From assembly GCF_051401765.1 (NCBI RefSeq), contig NW_027480535.1:744001-808000 (forward strand): a stretch of DNA of 64,000 bases, given 5' to 3'. This stretch comes from Calliopsis andreniformis. Lineage: Eukaryota; Arthropoda; Insecta; Hymenoptera; Andrenidae. Made by a program: the position numbers and the translations under genes. The notes below the pieces were generated by a model. That model made no database searches. It was not told where the DNA came from and saw nothing but the letters and a program-made list of their open reading frames with translations. Below, piece after piece: positions 1-12,697 of this stretch (positions are counted from its first letter, which is position 1; each line of letters begins with the position of its first letter).

Positions 1-401
1 TTGAGGATTGAGGATTGAGGATTGAAGATTGAGGATTGGGTATTGAGGATCGAAGACTGAGGATTGAGGATTGAGGATTGAGGATTGAGGATTGAAGATT
101 GAGGATTGAGGATTGAGGATTGAGGATTGAAGATTGAGTATTGAGGATTGAAGATTGAGGATTGAGGATTGAGGATTGATGATTGAGTATTGAGGATTGA
201 AGATTGAGGATTGAGGATTGAGGTTTGAGGACTGAGGATTGATGATTGTGGATTGATGATTGAGTATTGAGGATTGAAGATTGAGGATTGAGGATTGAGG
301 ATTAAGGATTGAGTGTTGAGGATTGAGAATTGAGGATTGAGGGTTGAAGATTGTGTATTCAGGATTGAAGATTGAGGATTGAGGATTGAGGATTGAGGAT
401 T

Positions 402-520
402 GACGATGAGGGCTGAGGGTTGAGGATTGAGGTTTGAGGACCGAGGACTGAGGATTGAGGATTGAGAATTGAGGATTGAGGATTGGGTATTGAGGATTGA
501 AGAATGAGGATTGAGGATTG
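402..520 (+). repeat. D block (first of many): GACGATGAGGGC landmark
   Basis: The 6-bp unit GAGGGC (408-413) interrupts the 7-bp rhythm and is followed by TGAGGGT TGAGGAT TGAGGTT TGAGGAC. About 80-100 bp later comes GGGTATTGAGGATTGAAGAATGAGG sequence, seen here near 487-510. Wherever I traced a D block (for example 5266, 6486, 14119, 23800, 40497) it led to GAAGAATG, never to ATCGAAGACTG, unless truncated. Confidence 0.75.
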
Positions 521-802
521 AGGACTGAGGATTGGGGATTGAAGATTGAGGACTGAGGATTGAGGATTGAGGATTGAGGATTGAGGATTGAGAATTGAGA
601 TTTGAAGATTGAGTATTGAGGTTTGAAGATTGAGGATTTTGGATTGAGGATTGAGGATTGAGGATTGAGTATTGAACATTGAGGATTGGGGATTGAGGAT
701 TGCCGATTGAGGATTCAGTATTGAGGATTGAGAATTGAGGATTGAGGATTGAAGGTTGAGTATTGAGGATTGAAGATTGAGGATTGAGGATTGAGTATTG
801 AG

Positions 803-935
803 GATTGACTATGAGGGCTGAGGGTTGAGGATTGAGGTTTGAGGACTGAGGACTGAGGATTGAGGATTGACAATTGAGGATTGGGGATTGAGGATTGAAG
901 ATTGAGGATTGGGTATTGAGGATCGAAGGCTGAGG
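803..935 (+). repeat. Y block (first of many): GACTATGAGGGC landmark
   Basis: Same layout as the D block but with GACTAT before the hexamer, and with GAGGATCGAAG about 100 bp later (here ATCGAAGGCTG near 918; elsewhere ATCGAAGACTG, for example 4901, 13766, 16325, 39780). D and Y blocks tend to alternate, with D to Y about 380-415 bp and Y to D about 470 bp, so one Y+D unit is about 0.87 kb. Confidence 0.75.
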
Positions 936-1406
936 ATTGACGATTTAGGGTTGAGCATTGAGGATTGAAGATTGAGGATTGGGGATTGAGGATTGAGGAT
1001 TGAAGATTGAGTATTGAGGATTGAAGATTGAGGATTGAGGATTGAGGATTGATGATTGAGTATTGAGGATTGAAGATTGAGGATTGAGGATTGAGGATTG
1101 AGGACTGAGGATTGATGATTGAGGATTGATGATTGAGTATTGAGGATTGAAGATTGAGGATTGAGGATTGAGGATTGAGGATTGAGTTTTGAGGATTGAG
1201 AATTGAGGATTGAGGGTTGAAGATTGTGTATACAGGATTGAAGATTGAGGATTGAGGATTGAAGATTGAGGATTGAGGATTGAGAATTGAGGATTGAGGA
1301 TTGAGTATTGAAGATTGAGTATTGAGGATTGAATGTAGGCGATTGAGGGTTGAGGATTGAGGATTGAGGATTGAAGATTGAGGACTGGGGACTGAGTATT
1401 GAGTGT

Positions 1407-1546
1407 TGAGTGATGAGAATTGGTGTTTGTGGATAGAGATTTAAAGATTGCAGGTTGAGTATTGAGTATTGAAAACTGTGAATTGATGATACTCTATTGA
1501 GGATTTAGAATTTACAACTGATTGTTGAGGACTGAGATCTGAAGAT
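1407..1546 (+). repeat. 140-bp core module, alpha subtype (10 copies)
   Basis: The core is 20 degenerate heptamers running from TGAGTGA TGAGAAT through AGAGATT TAAAGAT to TGAAGAT. A core spans from 33 bases before the first T of TTTAAA to 106 bases after it. Alpha cores have GATACTCTA. TTTAAA positions: 1440, 4006, 7906, 11072 (first form), and 18446, 21578, 28509, 35638, 49036, 61270 (second form, with GAGTTATGAG and GTGTATAGAG). Most are followed by GGATCC. No coding or RNA gene is suggested; the role is unknown. Confidence 0.85.
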
Positions 1547-2231
1547 TGAGGATTCAGGATTGAGGATCCAGGATTGAGGTTTGAGGAGAGAGGATTGAGG
1601 ATTGAGGATTGAGGATTGAGGATTGAGGATTGAGGATTGAGGATTGGGGATTGAAGATTGAGAATTGGGTATTGCGTATTGAACATTGAGGATTGAGGAT
1701 TGAGGATTGAGGATTGAGGATTGGGTATTGAGGATTGAAGACTGAGGATTGAGGATTGAGGATTGAGGATTGAGGATTGAAGATTGAGGATTGAGGATTG
1801 AGGATTGAGGATTGAAGATTGAGTATTGAGGATTGAAGATTGAGGGTTGATGATTGAGGATTGAGGATTGAGTATTGAGGATTGAGAATTGAGGATTGAG
1901 GGTTGAAGATTGTGTATTCAGGATTGAAGATTGAGGATTGAGGATTGAGGATTGAGGATTGAGGATTGACGATGAGGGCTGAGGGTTGAGGATTGAGGTT
2001 TGAGGACTGAGGACTGAGGATTAAGGATTGAGAATTGAGGATTGAGGATTGAGGATTGAAGATTGAGGATTGGGTATTGAGGATTGAAGAATGAGGATTG
2101 AGGATTGAGGACTGAGGATTGGGGATTGAAGATTGAGGATTGAGGATTGAGGATTGAGGATTGAGAATTGAAGATTGAGTATTGAGGATTGAGGATTGAA
2201 GATTGAGGACTGGGGACTGAGTATTGAGGGT

Positions 2232-2371
2232 TGAGTGATGAGAATTGGTGTCTGTGGATAGAGATTTAAAGATTGCAGATTGAGTATTGAGTATTGAAAA
2301 CTGTGAATTGATGATATTCTATTGAGGATTGAGAATTTACAGCTGTTTGTTGAGGACTGAGGTCTGAAGAT
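2232..2371 (+). repeat. 140-bp core module, beta subtype (21 copies)
   Basis: Beta cores have GATATTCTATTG, or GACATTCTATTG at 6780. TTTAAA positions: 2265, 8731, 11897 (with ACAGCTG); 6780; 13253, 29579, 53732 (without the trailing TTCAGG heptamer); 19229, 22361, 36421, 49819, 62053 (with GACGAGAAT and GAAGACTG); 20145, 23277, 37337, 50735, 62976 (with GGCTGAGTGATG); 24116, 38176, 51574, 63815 (with ATATTTAAA and GATGTCTGCAG). The sub-forms track position within the HOR. Confidence 0.85.
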
Positions 2372-4398
2372 TGAGGATTCAGGATTGAGGATCCAGGATT
2401 GAGGTTTGAGGACTGAGGATTGAGGATTGAAGATTGAGGATTGAGGATTGAGGATTGAGGGTTGAGTATTGAGGATTGAAAATTGAGGATTGAGGATTGA
2501 GGATTGAAGATTGAGGATTGGGTATTGAGGATCGAAGACTGAGGATTGATGATTGAGGATTGAGGATTGAGGATTGAAGATTGAGGATTGAGGATTGAGG
2601 ATTGAGGATTGAAGATTGAGTATTGGGGATTGAGGATTGAGGATTGAGGATTGAAGATTGAGGATTGAGGATTGAGGATTGAGGATTGAAGATTGAGTAT
2701 TGAGGATTGAAGATTGAGGATTGAGGATTGAGGATTGATGATTGAGTATTGAGGATTGAAGATTGAGGATTGAGGATTGAGGATTGAGGACTGAGGATTG
2801 ATGATTGTGGATTGATGATTGAGTATTGAGGATTGAAGATTGAGGATTGAGGATTGAGGATTAAGGATTGAGTGTTGAGGATTGAGAATTGAGGATTGAG
2901 GGTTGAAGATTGTGTATTCAGGATTGAAGACTGAGGATTGAGGATTGAGGATTGAGGATTGACGATGAGGGCTGAGGGTTGAGGATTGAGATTTGAGGAC
3001 TGAGGACTGAGGATTGAGGATTGAGAATTGAGGATTGAGGATTGAGGATTGAAGATTGAGGATTGGGTATTGAGGATTGAAGAATGAGGATTGAGGATTG
3101 AGGACTGAGGATTGGGGATTGAAGATTGAGGACTGAGGATTGAGGATTGAGGATTGAGGATTGAGGATTGAGAATTGAAGATTGAGTATTGAGGTTTGAA
3201 GATTGAGGATTTTGGATTGAGGATTGAGGATTGAGTATTGAACATTGAGGATTGGGGATTGAGGATTGACGATTGAGGATTCAGTATTGAGGATTGAGAA
3301 TTGAGGATTGAGGATTGAAGGTTGAGTATTGAGGATTGAAGATTGAGGATTGAGGATTGAGTATTGAGGATTGACTATGAGGGCTGAGGGTTGAGGATTG
3401 AGGTTTGAGGACTGAGGACTGAGGATTGAGGATTGAGAATTGAGGATTGGGGATTGAGGATTGAAGATTGAGGATTGGGTATTGAGGATCGAAGACTGAG
3501 GATTGACGATTGAGGATTGAGGATTGAGGATTGAAGATTGAGGATTGAGGATTGAGGATTGAGGATTGAAGATTGAGTATTGAGGATTGAAGATTGAGGA
3601 TTGAGGGTTGAGGATTGATGATTGAGTATTGGGGATTGAAGGTTGAGGATTGAGGATTGAGGATTGAGGACTGAGGATTGATGATTGAGGATTGATGATT
3701 GAGTATTAAGGATTGAAGATTGAGGATTGAGGATTGAGGATTGAGGATTGAGTTTTGAGGATTGAGAATTGAGGATTCAGGGTTGAAGATTGTGTATACA
3801 GGATTGAAGATTGAGTATTGAGGATTGAAGATTGAGGATTGAGGATTGAGGATTGAGGATTGAGTATTGAAGATTGAGTATTGAGGATTGAATGTAGGGG
3901 ATTGAGGGTTGAGGATTGAGGATTGAGGATTGAGGATTGAAGATTGAGGACTGGGGACTGAGTATTGAGTGTTGAGTGATGAGAATTGGTGTTTGTGGAT
4001 AGAGATTTAAAGATTGCAGATTGAGTATTGAGTATGGAAAACTGTGAATTGATGATACTCTATTGAGGATTGAGAATTTACAACTGATTGTTGAGGACTG
4101 AGGTCTGAAGATTGAGGATTCAGGATTGAGGATCCAGGATTGAGGTTTGAGGACTGAGGATTGAGGATTGAGGATTGAGGATTGAGGATTGAGGATTGAG
4201 GATTGAGGATTGGGGATTGAAGGTTGAGGATTGGGTATTGCGTATTGAACATTGAGGATTGAGGATTGAGGATTGAGGATTGAGGATTGAGGATTGACGA
4301 TGAGGGCTGAGGATTGAGGATTGATGATTGAGTATTGAGGATTGAAGATTGAGGATTGAGGATTGAGGATTGAGGATTGAGGATTGAAGATTGAGGAT

Positions 4399-4406
4399 TG
4401 GGGGAC
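4399..4406 (+). repeat. Single 8-bp unit (octamer) TGGGGGAC
   Basis: Related places read TGGGGAC (7 bp). The extra G offsets the single hexamer near 4294, so the cores at 4006 and 4454 are 448 bp (64x7) apart. It is the only +1 unit I found among the core-to-core intervals. Confidence 0.75.
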
Positions 4407-4420
4407 TGAGTGTTGAGGGT

Positions 4421-4560
4421 TGAGTGATGAGAATTGATGTTTGTGGATAGAGATTCAAAGATAGCAGATTGAGTATTGAGTATTGAAAACTGTGAATTGA
4501 TGATATTCTATTGAGGATTGAGAATTGACAACTGATTTTTGAGCACTGAGGTCTGAAGAT
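4421..4560 (+). repeat. 140-bp core module, gamma subtype (10 copies)
   Basis: Gamma cores have GATAGCAG, TTGACAACTG and TTTTTGAGCACTG. Positions of TTTAAA or its equivalent: 4454 (TTCAAA here), 15377, 17013, 24996, 31703, 33339, 39049, 45037, 47603, 52454. The GAAAGCTG form is common to most; 4454 has GAAAACTG and 52454 has GAACGCTG. Confidence 0.85.
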
Positions 4561-4642
4561 TGAGGATTCAGGATTGAGGACTCAGGATTGAGGTTTAAAT
4601 ACTGAGGATTGAGGATTGAGGATTGAGGATTGAGGATTGAGG

Positions 4643-6625
4643 ATTGAGGATTGAGGATTGAAGATTGAGGATTGGGTATTGCTGACTGAACATTGAGGAT
4701 TGAGGATTGAGGATTGAGTATTGAGGATTGAGGACTGAAGATTGAATATTGATGATTGAAGATTGAGGATTGAGGATTGAGGATTGACGATTGACTATGA
4801 GGGCTGATGGTTGAGGATTGAGGTTTGAGGACTGAGGACTGAGGATTGAGGATTGAGAATTGAGGATTGAGGATTGAGGATTGAAGATTGAGGATTGGGT
4901 ATTGAGGATCGAAGACTGAGGATTGAGGATTGAGGATTGAGGATTGAGGATTGAAGATTGAGGATTGAGGATTGAGGATTGAGGATTGAAGATTGAGTAT
5001 TGAGGATTGAAGATTGAGGATTGAGGATTGAGGATTGATGATTGAGTATTGAGGATTGAAGATTGAGGATTGAGGATTGAGGATTGAGGACTGAGGATTG
5101 ATGATTGTGGATTGATGATTGAGTATTGAGGATTGAAGATTGAGGATTGAGGATTGAGGATTAAGGATTGAGTGTTGAGGATTGAGAATTGAGGATTGAG
5201 GGTTGAAGATTGTGTATTCAGGATTGAAGATTGAGGATTGAGGATTGAGGATTGAGGATTGACGATGAGGGCTGAGGGTTGAGGATTGAGGTTTGAGGAC
5301 CGAGGACTGAGGATTGAGGATTGAGAATTGAGGATTGAGGATTGAGGATTGAAGATTGAGGATTGGGTATTGAGGATTGAAGAATGAGGATTGAGGATTG
5401 AGGACTGAGGATTGGGGATTGAAGATTGAGGACTGAGGATTGAGGATTGAGGATTGAGGATTGAGGATTGAGAATTGAAGATTGAGTATTGAGGTTTGAA
5501 GATTGAGGATTTTGGATTGAGGATTGAGGATTGAGTATTGAACATTGAGGATTGGGGATTGAGGATTGAGTATTGAGGATTGAGGACTGAAGATTGAATA
5601 TTGATGATTGAAGATTGAGGATTGAGGATTGAGGATTGACGATTGACTATGAGGGCTGATGGTTGAGGATTGAGGTTTGAGGACTGAGGACTGAGGATTG
5701 AGGATTGAGAATTGAGGATTGAGGATTGAGGATTGAAGATTGAGGATTGGGTATTGAGGATCGAAGACTGAGGATTGAGGATTGAGGATTGAGGATTGAG
5801 GATTGAAGATTGAGGATTGAGGATTGAGGATTGAGGATTGAAGATTGAGTATTGAGGATTGAAGATTGAGGATTGAGGATTGAAGATTGAGGATTGGGTA
5901 TTGCTGACTGAACATTGAGGATTGAGGATTGAGGATTGAGTATTGAGGATTGAGGACTGAAGATTGAATATTGATGATTGAAGATTGAGGATTGAGGATT
6001 GAGGATTGACGATTGACTATGAGGGCTGATGGTTGAGGATTGAGGTTTGAGGACTGAGGACTGAGGATTGAGGATTGAGAATTGAGGATTGAGGATTGAG
6101 GATTGAAGATTGAGGATTGGGTATTGAGGATCGAAGACTGAGGATTGAGGATTGAGGATTGAGGATTGAGGATTGAAGATTGAGGATTGAGGATTGAGGA
6201 TTGAGGATTGAAGATTGAGTATTGAGGATTGAAGATTGAGGATTGAGGATTGAGGATTGATGATTGAGTATTGAGGATTGAAGATTGAGGATTGAGGATT
6301 GAGGATTGAGGACTGAGGATTGATGATTGTGGATTGATGATTGAGTATTGAGGATTGAAGATTGAGGATTGAGGATTGAGGATTAAGGATTGAGTGTTGA
6401 GGATTGAGAATTGAGGATTGAGGGTTGAAGATTGTGTATTCAGGATTGAAGATTGAGGATTGAGGATTGAGGATTGAGGATTGACGATGAGGGCTGAGGG
6501 TTGAGGATTGAGGTTTGAGGACCGAGGACTGAGGATTGAGGATTGAGAATTGAGGATTGAGGATTGAGGATTGAAGATTGAGGATTGGGTATTGAGGATT
6601 GAAGAATGAGGATTGAGGATTGAGG
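4643..6625 (+). repeat. 1,222-bp tandem duplication (about 1.6 copies)
   Basis: The distinctive string GCTGACTGAAC at 4681 recurs at 5903, and GACTGAAGATTGAATATTG at 4733 recurs at 5955, both 1,222 bp apart. The first unit is about 4643-5864; the second starts near 5865 and decays after about 6625. 1,222 equals 175x7-3, and the unit holds three hexamers (near 4797, 5266, 5648). Within it, a junction near 5570 re-enters the same GACTGAAG string at 5585, 852 bp after 4733, which suggests a further exchange one Y+D unit apart. Confidence 0.75.
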
Positions 6626-7445
6626 ACTGAGGATTGAGGATTGAAGATTGAGGATTGAGGATTGAGGATTGAGGATTGAGTATTGAAGATTGAGTATTGA
6701 GGTTTGAGGATTGAAGATTGAGGACTGGGGACTGAGTATTGAGGGTTGATTGATGAGAATTGGTGTTTGTGGATAGAGATTTAAAGATTGCAGATTGAGT
6801 ACTGAGTATTGAAAACTGTGAATTGATGACATTCTATTGAGGTTTGAGAATTTACAACTGATTGTTGAGGACTGAGGTCTGAAGATTGAGGATTGAGAAT
6901 TGAGGATTGAGGATTGAGGATTGAGGATTGAGGATTGGGGATTGAAGATTGAGGATTGGGTATTGCGTATTGAACATTGAGGATTGAGGATTGAGGATTG
7001 AGGATTGAGGATTGGGTATTGAGAATTGAAGACTGAGGATTGAGGATTGAGGATTGAGGATTGAGGATTGAAGATCGAGTATTGTGGATTGAGGATTGAG
7101 GATTGAAGATTGAGTATTGAGGATTGAAGGTTGAGGATTGAGGATTGAGGGTTGATGATTGAGTATTGAGGATTGAAGATTGAGGATTGAGGATTGAGGA
7201 TTGAGGACTGAGGATTGGTGGTTGAGGATTGATGATTGAGTACTGAGGATTGAAGATTGAGGATTGAGGATTGAGGATTGAGGATTGAGTATTGAGGATT
7301 GAGAATTGAGGATTGAGGATTGAGGGTTGATGATTGTGTATTCAGGATTGAAGACTGAGGATTGAGGATTGAGGATTGTGGATTGACGATGAGGTCTGAG
7401 TGTTGAGGATTGAGGTTTGAGGACTGAGGACTGAGGATTGAGGAT

Positions 7446-8925
7446 TGGGGATTGAGGATTGAGGATTGAAGATTGAGTATTGAGGATTGAAGATTGAGGA
7501 TTGAGGATTGAGGATTGATGATTGAGTATTGAGGATTGAAGATTGAGGATTGAGGATTGAGGATTGAGGACTGAGGATTGATGATTGAGGATTGATGATT
7601 GAGTATTGAGGATTGGAGATTGAGGATTGAGGATTGAGGATTGAGGATTGAGTTTTGAGGATTGAGAATTGAGGATTGAGGGTTGAAGATTGTGTATACA
7701 GGATTGAAGATTGAGGATTGAGGACTGAAGATTGAAGATTGAGGATTGAGGATTGAGGATTGAGGATTGATTATTGAAGATTGAGTATTGAGGATTGAAT
7801 GTAGGCGATTGAGGGTTGAGGATTGAGGATTGAGGATTGAAGATTGAGGACTGGGGACTGAGTATTGAGTGTTGAGTGATGAGAATTGGTGTTTGTGGAT
7901 AGAGATTTAAAGATTGCAGATTGAGTATTGAGTATTGAAAACTGTGAATTGATGATACTCTATTGAGGATTTAGAATTTACAACTGATTGTTGAGGACTG
8001 AGGTCTGAAGATTGAGGATTCAGGATTGAGGATCCAGGATTGAGGTTTGAGGACAGAGGATTGAGGATTGAGGATTGAGGATTGAGGATTGAGGATTGAG
8101 GATTGAGGATTGGGGATTGAATATTGAGGATTGGGTATTGCGTATTGAACATTGAGGATTGAGGATTGAGGATTGAGGATTGAGGATTGGGTATTGAGGA
8201 TTGAAGACTGAGGATTGAGGATTGAGGATTGAGGATTGAGGATTGAAGATTGAGGATTGAGGATTGAGGATTGAGGATTGAAGATTGAGTATTGAGGATT
8301 GAAGATTGAGGGTTGAGGATTGAGGATTGAGGATTGAGTATTGAGGATTGAGAATTGAGGATTGAGGTTTGAAGATTGTGTATTCAGGATTGAAGATTGA
8401 GGATTGAGGATTGAGGATTGAGGATTGAAGATTGACGATGAGGGCTGAGGGTTGAGGATTGAGGTTTGAGGACTGAGGACTGAGGATTAAGGATTGAGAA
8501 TTGAGGATTGAGGATTGAGGATTGAAGATTGAGGATTGGGTATTGAGGATTGAAGAATGAGGATTGAGGATTGAGGACTGAGGATTGAGGATTGAAGATT
8601 GAGGATTGAGGATTGAGGATTGAGGATTGAGAATTGAAGATTGAGTATTGAGGATTGAGGATTGAAGATTGAGGACTGGGGACTGAGTATTGAGGGTTGA
8701 GTGATGAGAATTGGTGTCTGTGGATAGAGATTTAAAGATTGCAGATTGAGTATTGAGTATTGAAAACTGTGAATTGATGATATTCTATTGAGGATTGAGA
8801 ATTTACAGCTGTTTGTTGAGGACTGAGGTCTGAAGATTGAGGATTCAGGATTGAGGATCCAGGATTGAGGTTTGAGGACTGAGGATTGAGGATTGAAGAT
8901 TGAGGATTGAGGATTGAGGATTGAG
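7446..8925 (+). repeat. 1.5-kb block with paired cores 825 bp apart (copy 2 of 3)
   Basis: Follows 980-2458 at +6,466 bp and diverges from it near 8927, where this copy goes to GAGTATTG and the other to GAGGGTTGAG. Internal differences include a small heptamer-number change near 7710-7740. Confidence 0.75.
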
Positions 8926-9415
8926 GATTGAGTATTGAGGATTGAGAATTGAGGATTGAGGGTTGAAGATTGTGTATTCAGGATTGAAGATTGAGGATTG
9001 AGGATTGAGGATTGAGGATTGAAGAATGAGGATTGAGGATTGAGGACTGAGGATTGGGGATTGAAGATTGAGGACTGAGGATTGAGGATTGAGGATTGAG
9101 GATTGAGGATTGAGAATTGAGATTTGAAGATTGAGTATTGAGGTTTGAAGATTGAGGATTTTGGATTGAGGATTGAGGATTGAGGATTGAGTATTGAACA
9201 TTGAGGATTGGGGATTGAGGATTGACGATTGAGGATTCAGTATTGAGGATTGAGAATTGAGGATTGAGGATTGAAGGTTGAGTATTGAGGATTGAAGATT
9301 GAGGATTGAGGATTGAGTATTGAGGATTGACTATGAGGGCTGAGGGTTGAGGATTGAGGTTTGAGGACTGAGGACTGAGGATTGAGGATTGACAATTGAG
9401 GATTGGGGATTGAGG

Positions 9416-10110
9416 ATTGAGGATTGAGGATTGAAGATTGAGGATTGGGTATTGCTGACTGAACATTGAGGATTGAGGATTGAGGATTGAGTATTGAGGA
9501 TTGAGGACTGAAGATTGAATATTGATGATTGAAGATTGAGGATTGAGGATTGAGGATTGAGGATTGACTATGAGGGCTGATGGTTGAGGATTGAGGTTTG
9601 AGGACTGAGGACTGAGGATTGAGGATTGAGAATTGAGGATTGAGGATTGAGGATTGAAGATTGAGGATTGGGTATTGAGGATCGAAGACTGAGGATTGAG
9701 GATTGAGGATTGAGGATTGAGGATTGAAGATTGAGGATTGAGGATTGAGGATTGAGGATTGAAGATTGAGTATTGAGGATTGAAGATTGAGGATTGAGGA
9801 TTGAGGATTGATGATTGAGTATTGAGGATTGAAGATTGAGGATTGAGGATTGAGGTTTGAGGACTGAGGATTGATGATTGTGGATTGATGATTGAGTATT
9901 GAGGATTGAAGATTGAGGATTGAGGATTGAGGATTAAGGATTGAGTGTTGAGGATTGAGAATTGAGGATTGAGGGTTGAAGATTGTGTATTCAGGATTGA
10001 AGATTGAGGATTGAGGATTGAGGATTGAGGATTGACGATGAGGGCTGAGGGTTGAGGATTGAGGTTTGAGGACCGAGGACTGAGGATTGAGGATTGAGAA
10101 TTGAGGATTG
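9416..10110 (+). repeat. Third copy of the 4643/5865 unit
   Basis: GCTGACTGAAC recurs at 9454, 3,551 bp after 5903, and the match continues to about 10110, where this copy lacks a few heptamers present at about 6561. 3,551 equals 508x7-5, and five hexamers lie between (near 6018, 6486, 7389 as GAGGTC, 8439, 9332). Confidence 0.7.
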
Positions 10111-12697
10111 AGGATTGGGTATTGAGGATTGAAGAATGAGGATTGAGGATTGAGGACTGAGGATTGGGGATTGAAGATTGAGGACTGAGGATTGAGGATT
10201 GAGGATTGAGGATTGAGGATTGAGAATTGAGATTTGAAGATTGAGTATTGAGGTTTGAAGATTGAGGATTTTGGATTGAGGATTGAGGATTGAGGATTGA
10301 GTATTGAACATTGAGGATTGGGGATTGAGGATTGCCGATTGAGGATTCAGTATTGAGGATTGAGAATTGAGGATTGAGGATTGAAGGTTGAGTATTGAGG
10401 ATTGAAGATTGAGGATTGAGGATTGAGTATTGAGGATTGACTATGAGGGCTGAGGGTTGAGGTTTGAGGTTTGAGGACTGAGGACTGAGGATTGAGGATT
10501 GACAATTGAGGATTGGGGATTGAGGATTGAAGATTGAGGATTGGGTATTGAGGATCGAAGGCTGAGGATTGACGATTTAGGGTTGAGCATTGAGGATTGA
10601 AGATTGAGGATTGGGGATTGAGGATTGAGGATTGAAGATTGAGTATTGAGGATTGAAGATTGAGGATTGAGGATTGAGGATTGATGATTGAGTATTGAGG
10701 ATTGAAGATTGAGGATTGAGGATTGAGGATTGAGGACTGAGGATTGATGATTGAGGATTGATGATTGAGTATTGAGGATTGAAGATTGAGGATTGAGGAT
10801 TGAGGATTGAGGATTGAGTTTTGAGGATTGAGAATTGAGGATTGAGGGTTGAAGATTGTGTATACAGGATTGAAGATTGAGGATTGAGGATTGAAGATTG
10901 AGGATTGAGGATTGAGGATTGAGGATTGAGGATTGAGTATTGAAGATTGAGTATTGAGGATTGAATGTAGGCGATTGAGGGTTGAGGATTGAGGATTGAG
11001 GATTGAAGATTGAGGACTGGGGACTGAGTATTGAGTGTTGAGTGATGAGAATTGGTGTTTGTGGATAGAGATTTAAAGATTGCAGGTTGAGTATTGAGTA
11101 TTGAAAACTGTGAATTGATGATACTCTATTGAGGATTTAGAATTTACAACTGATAGTTGAGGACTGAGATCTGAAGATTGAGGATTCAGGATTGAGGATC
11201 CAGGATTGAGGTTTGAGGAGAGAGGATTGAGGATTGAGGATTGAGGATTGAGGATTGAGGATTGAGGATTGAGGATTGGGGATTGAAGATTGAGAATTGG
11301 GTATTGCGTATTGAACATTGAGGATTGAGGATTGAGGATTGAGGATTGAGGATTGGGTATTGAGGATTGAAGACTGAGGATTGAGGATTGAGGATTGAGG
11401 ATTGAGGATTGAAGATTGAGGATTGAGGATTGAGGATTGAGGATTGAAGATTGAGTATTGAGGATTGAAGATTGAGGGTTGATGATTGAGGATTGAGGAT
11501 TGAGTATTGAGGATTGAGAATTGAGGATTGAGGGTTGAAGATTGTGTATTCAGGATTGAAGATTGAGGATTGAGGATTGAGGATTGAGGATTGAGGATTG
11601 ACGATGAGGGCTGAGGGTTGAGGATTGAGGTTTGAGGACTGAGGACTGAGGATTAAGGATTGAGAATTGAGGATTGAGGATTGAGGATTGAAGATTGAGG
11701 ATTGGGTATTGAGGATTGAAGAATGAGGATTGAGGATTGAGGACTGAGGATTGGGGATTGAAGATTGAGGATTGAGGATTGAGGATTGAGGATTGAGAAT
11801 TGAAGATTGAGTATTGAGGATTGAGGATTGAAGATTGAGGACTGGGGACTGAGTATTGAGGGTTGAGTGATGAGAATTGGTGTCTGTGGATAGAGATTTA
11901 AAGATTGCAGATTGAGTATTGAGTATTGAAAACTGTGAATTGATGATATTCTATTGAGGATTGAGAATTTACAGCTGTTTGTTGAGGACTGAGGTCTGAA
12001 GATTGAGGATTCAGGATTGAGGATCCAGGATTGAGGTTTGAGGACTGAGGATTGAGGATTGAAGATTGAGGATTGAGGATTGAGGATTGAGGGTTGAGTA
12101 TTGAGGATTGAAAATTGAGGATTGAGGATTGAGGATTGAAGATTGAGGATTGGGTATTGAGGATCGAAGACTGAGGATTGATGATTGAGGATTGAGGATT
12201 GAGGATTGAAGATTGAGGATTGAGGATTGAGGATTGAGGATTGAAGATTGAGTATTGGGGATTGAGGATTGAGGATTGAGGATTGAAGATTGAGGATTGA
12301 GGATTGAGGATTGAGGATTGAAGATTGAGTATTGAGGATTGAAGATTGAGGATTGAGGATTGAGGATTGATGATTGAGTATTGAGGATTGAAGATTGAGG
12401 ATTGAGGATTGAGGATTGAGGACTGAGGATTGATGATTGTGGATTGATGATTGAGTATTGAGGATTGAAGATTGAGGATTGAGGATTGAGGATTAAGGAT
12501 TGAGTGTTGAGGATTGAGAATTGAGGATTGAGGGTTGAAGATTGTGTATTCAGGATTGAAGACTGAGGATTGAGGATTGAGGATTGAGGATTGACGATGA
12601 GGGCTGAGGGTTGAGGATTGAGATTTGAGGACTGAGGACTGAGGATTGAGGATTGAGAATTGAGGATTGAGGATTGAGGATTGAAGATTGAGGATTG
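9633..12697 (+). repeat. Block A, copy 2
   Basis: Direct copy of 1-3065 at +9,632 bp, with only scattered substitutions. Its right end at about 12,697 coincides with the left end of HOR copy 1, so one breakpoint joins two unrelated block histories. Confidence 0.85.

Larger units (their letters stand above)
980..2458 (+). repeat. 1.5-kb block with paired cores 825 bp apart (copy 1 of 3)
   Basis: Contains cores at 1440 and 2265, exactly 825 bp apart. The same pair and flanks recur at about 7446-8925 (offset 6,466; cores 7906 and 8731) and about 10612-12090 (offset 9,632; cores 11072 and 11897). 825 equals 118x7-1, matching the single GAGGGC hexamer between the cores. The second core of each pair carries TCTGTGG and ACAGCTGTTTG variants not seen elsewhere. 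Confidence 0.8.
1..3065 (+). repeat. Block A, copy 1 (left end cut by window edge)
   Basis: Matches 9633-12697 at a constant offset of 9,632 bp (cores at 1440 and 2265 pair with 11072 and 11897). The match already runs at base 1, so the true start is outside the window. It stops at 3066, where this copy has GGGTAT and the other has GAGGAT. Differences are sparse: for example, this copy has GGATTGAGGTTT near 830 where the other has GGTTTGAGGTTT. Confidence 0.85.
1..12690 (+). repeat. Region I: mosaic heptamer domain left of the first large HOR copy
   Basis: This domain has nine of the 140-bp cores (TTTAAA or its variant at 1440, 2265, 4006, 4454, 6780, 7906, 8731, 11072, 11897). It lacks the 783-916-378-461 core-spacing signature of the large HOR to its right. 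It carries its own duplications: a 9,632-bp-spaced pair at its ends, a 1,222-bp tandem pair, and three copies of a 1.5-kb block at 980, 7446 and 10612. It contains no gene. Confidence 0.8.

Noticed and set aside
1407..1546. 140-bp core as a tRNA, small RNA or transposon remnant
   Set aside because: It divides into 20 heptamers in the register of the surrounding array, has no cloverleaf or inverted arms that I can see, no terminal repeats and no target-site duplication.
1570..1582. GGATCC and TTTAAA palindromes as regulatory sites
   Set aside because: GGATCC arises by one substitution of GGATTC in a TCAGGAT-type unit, and TTTAAA by variation of two adjacent heptamers. Nothing nearby suggests a promoter or operator.
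4455..5915. Minus-strand open frame of 486 codons starting near the 1,222-bp duplication
   Set aside because: Fully overlapped by another frame (4595-5545) encoding the same heptapeptide; no independent coding signal.
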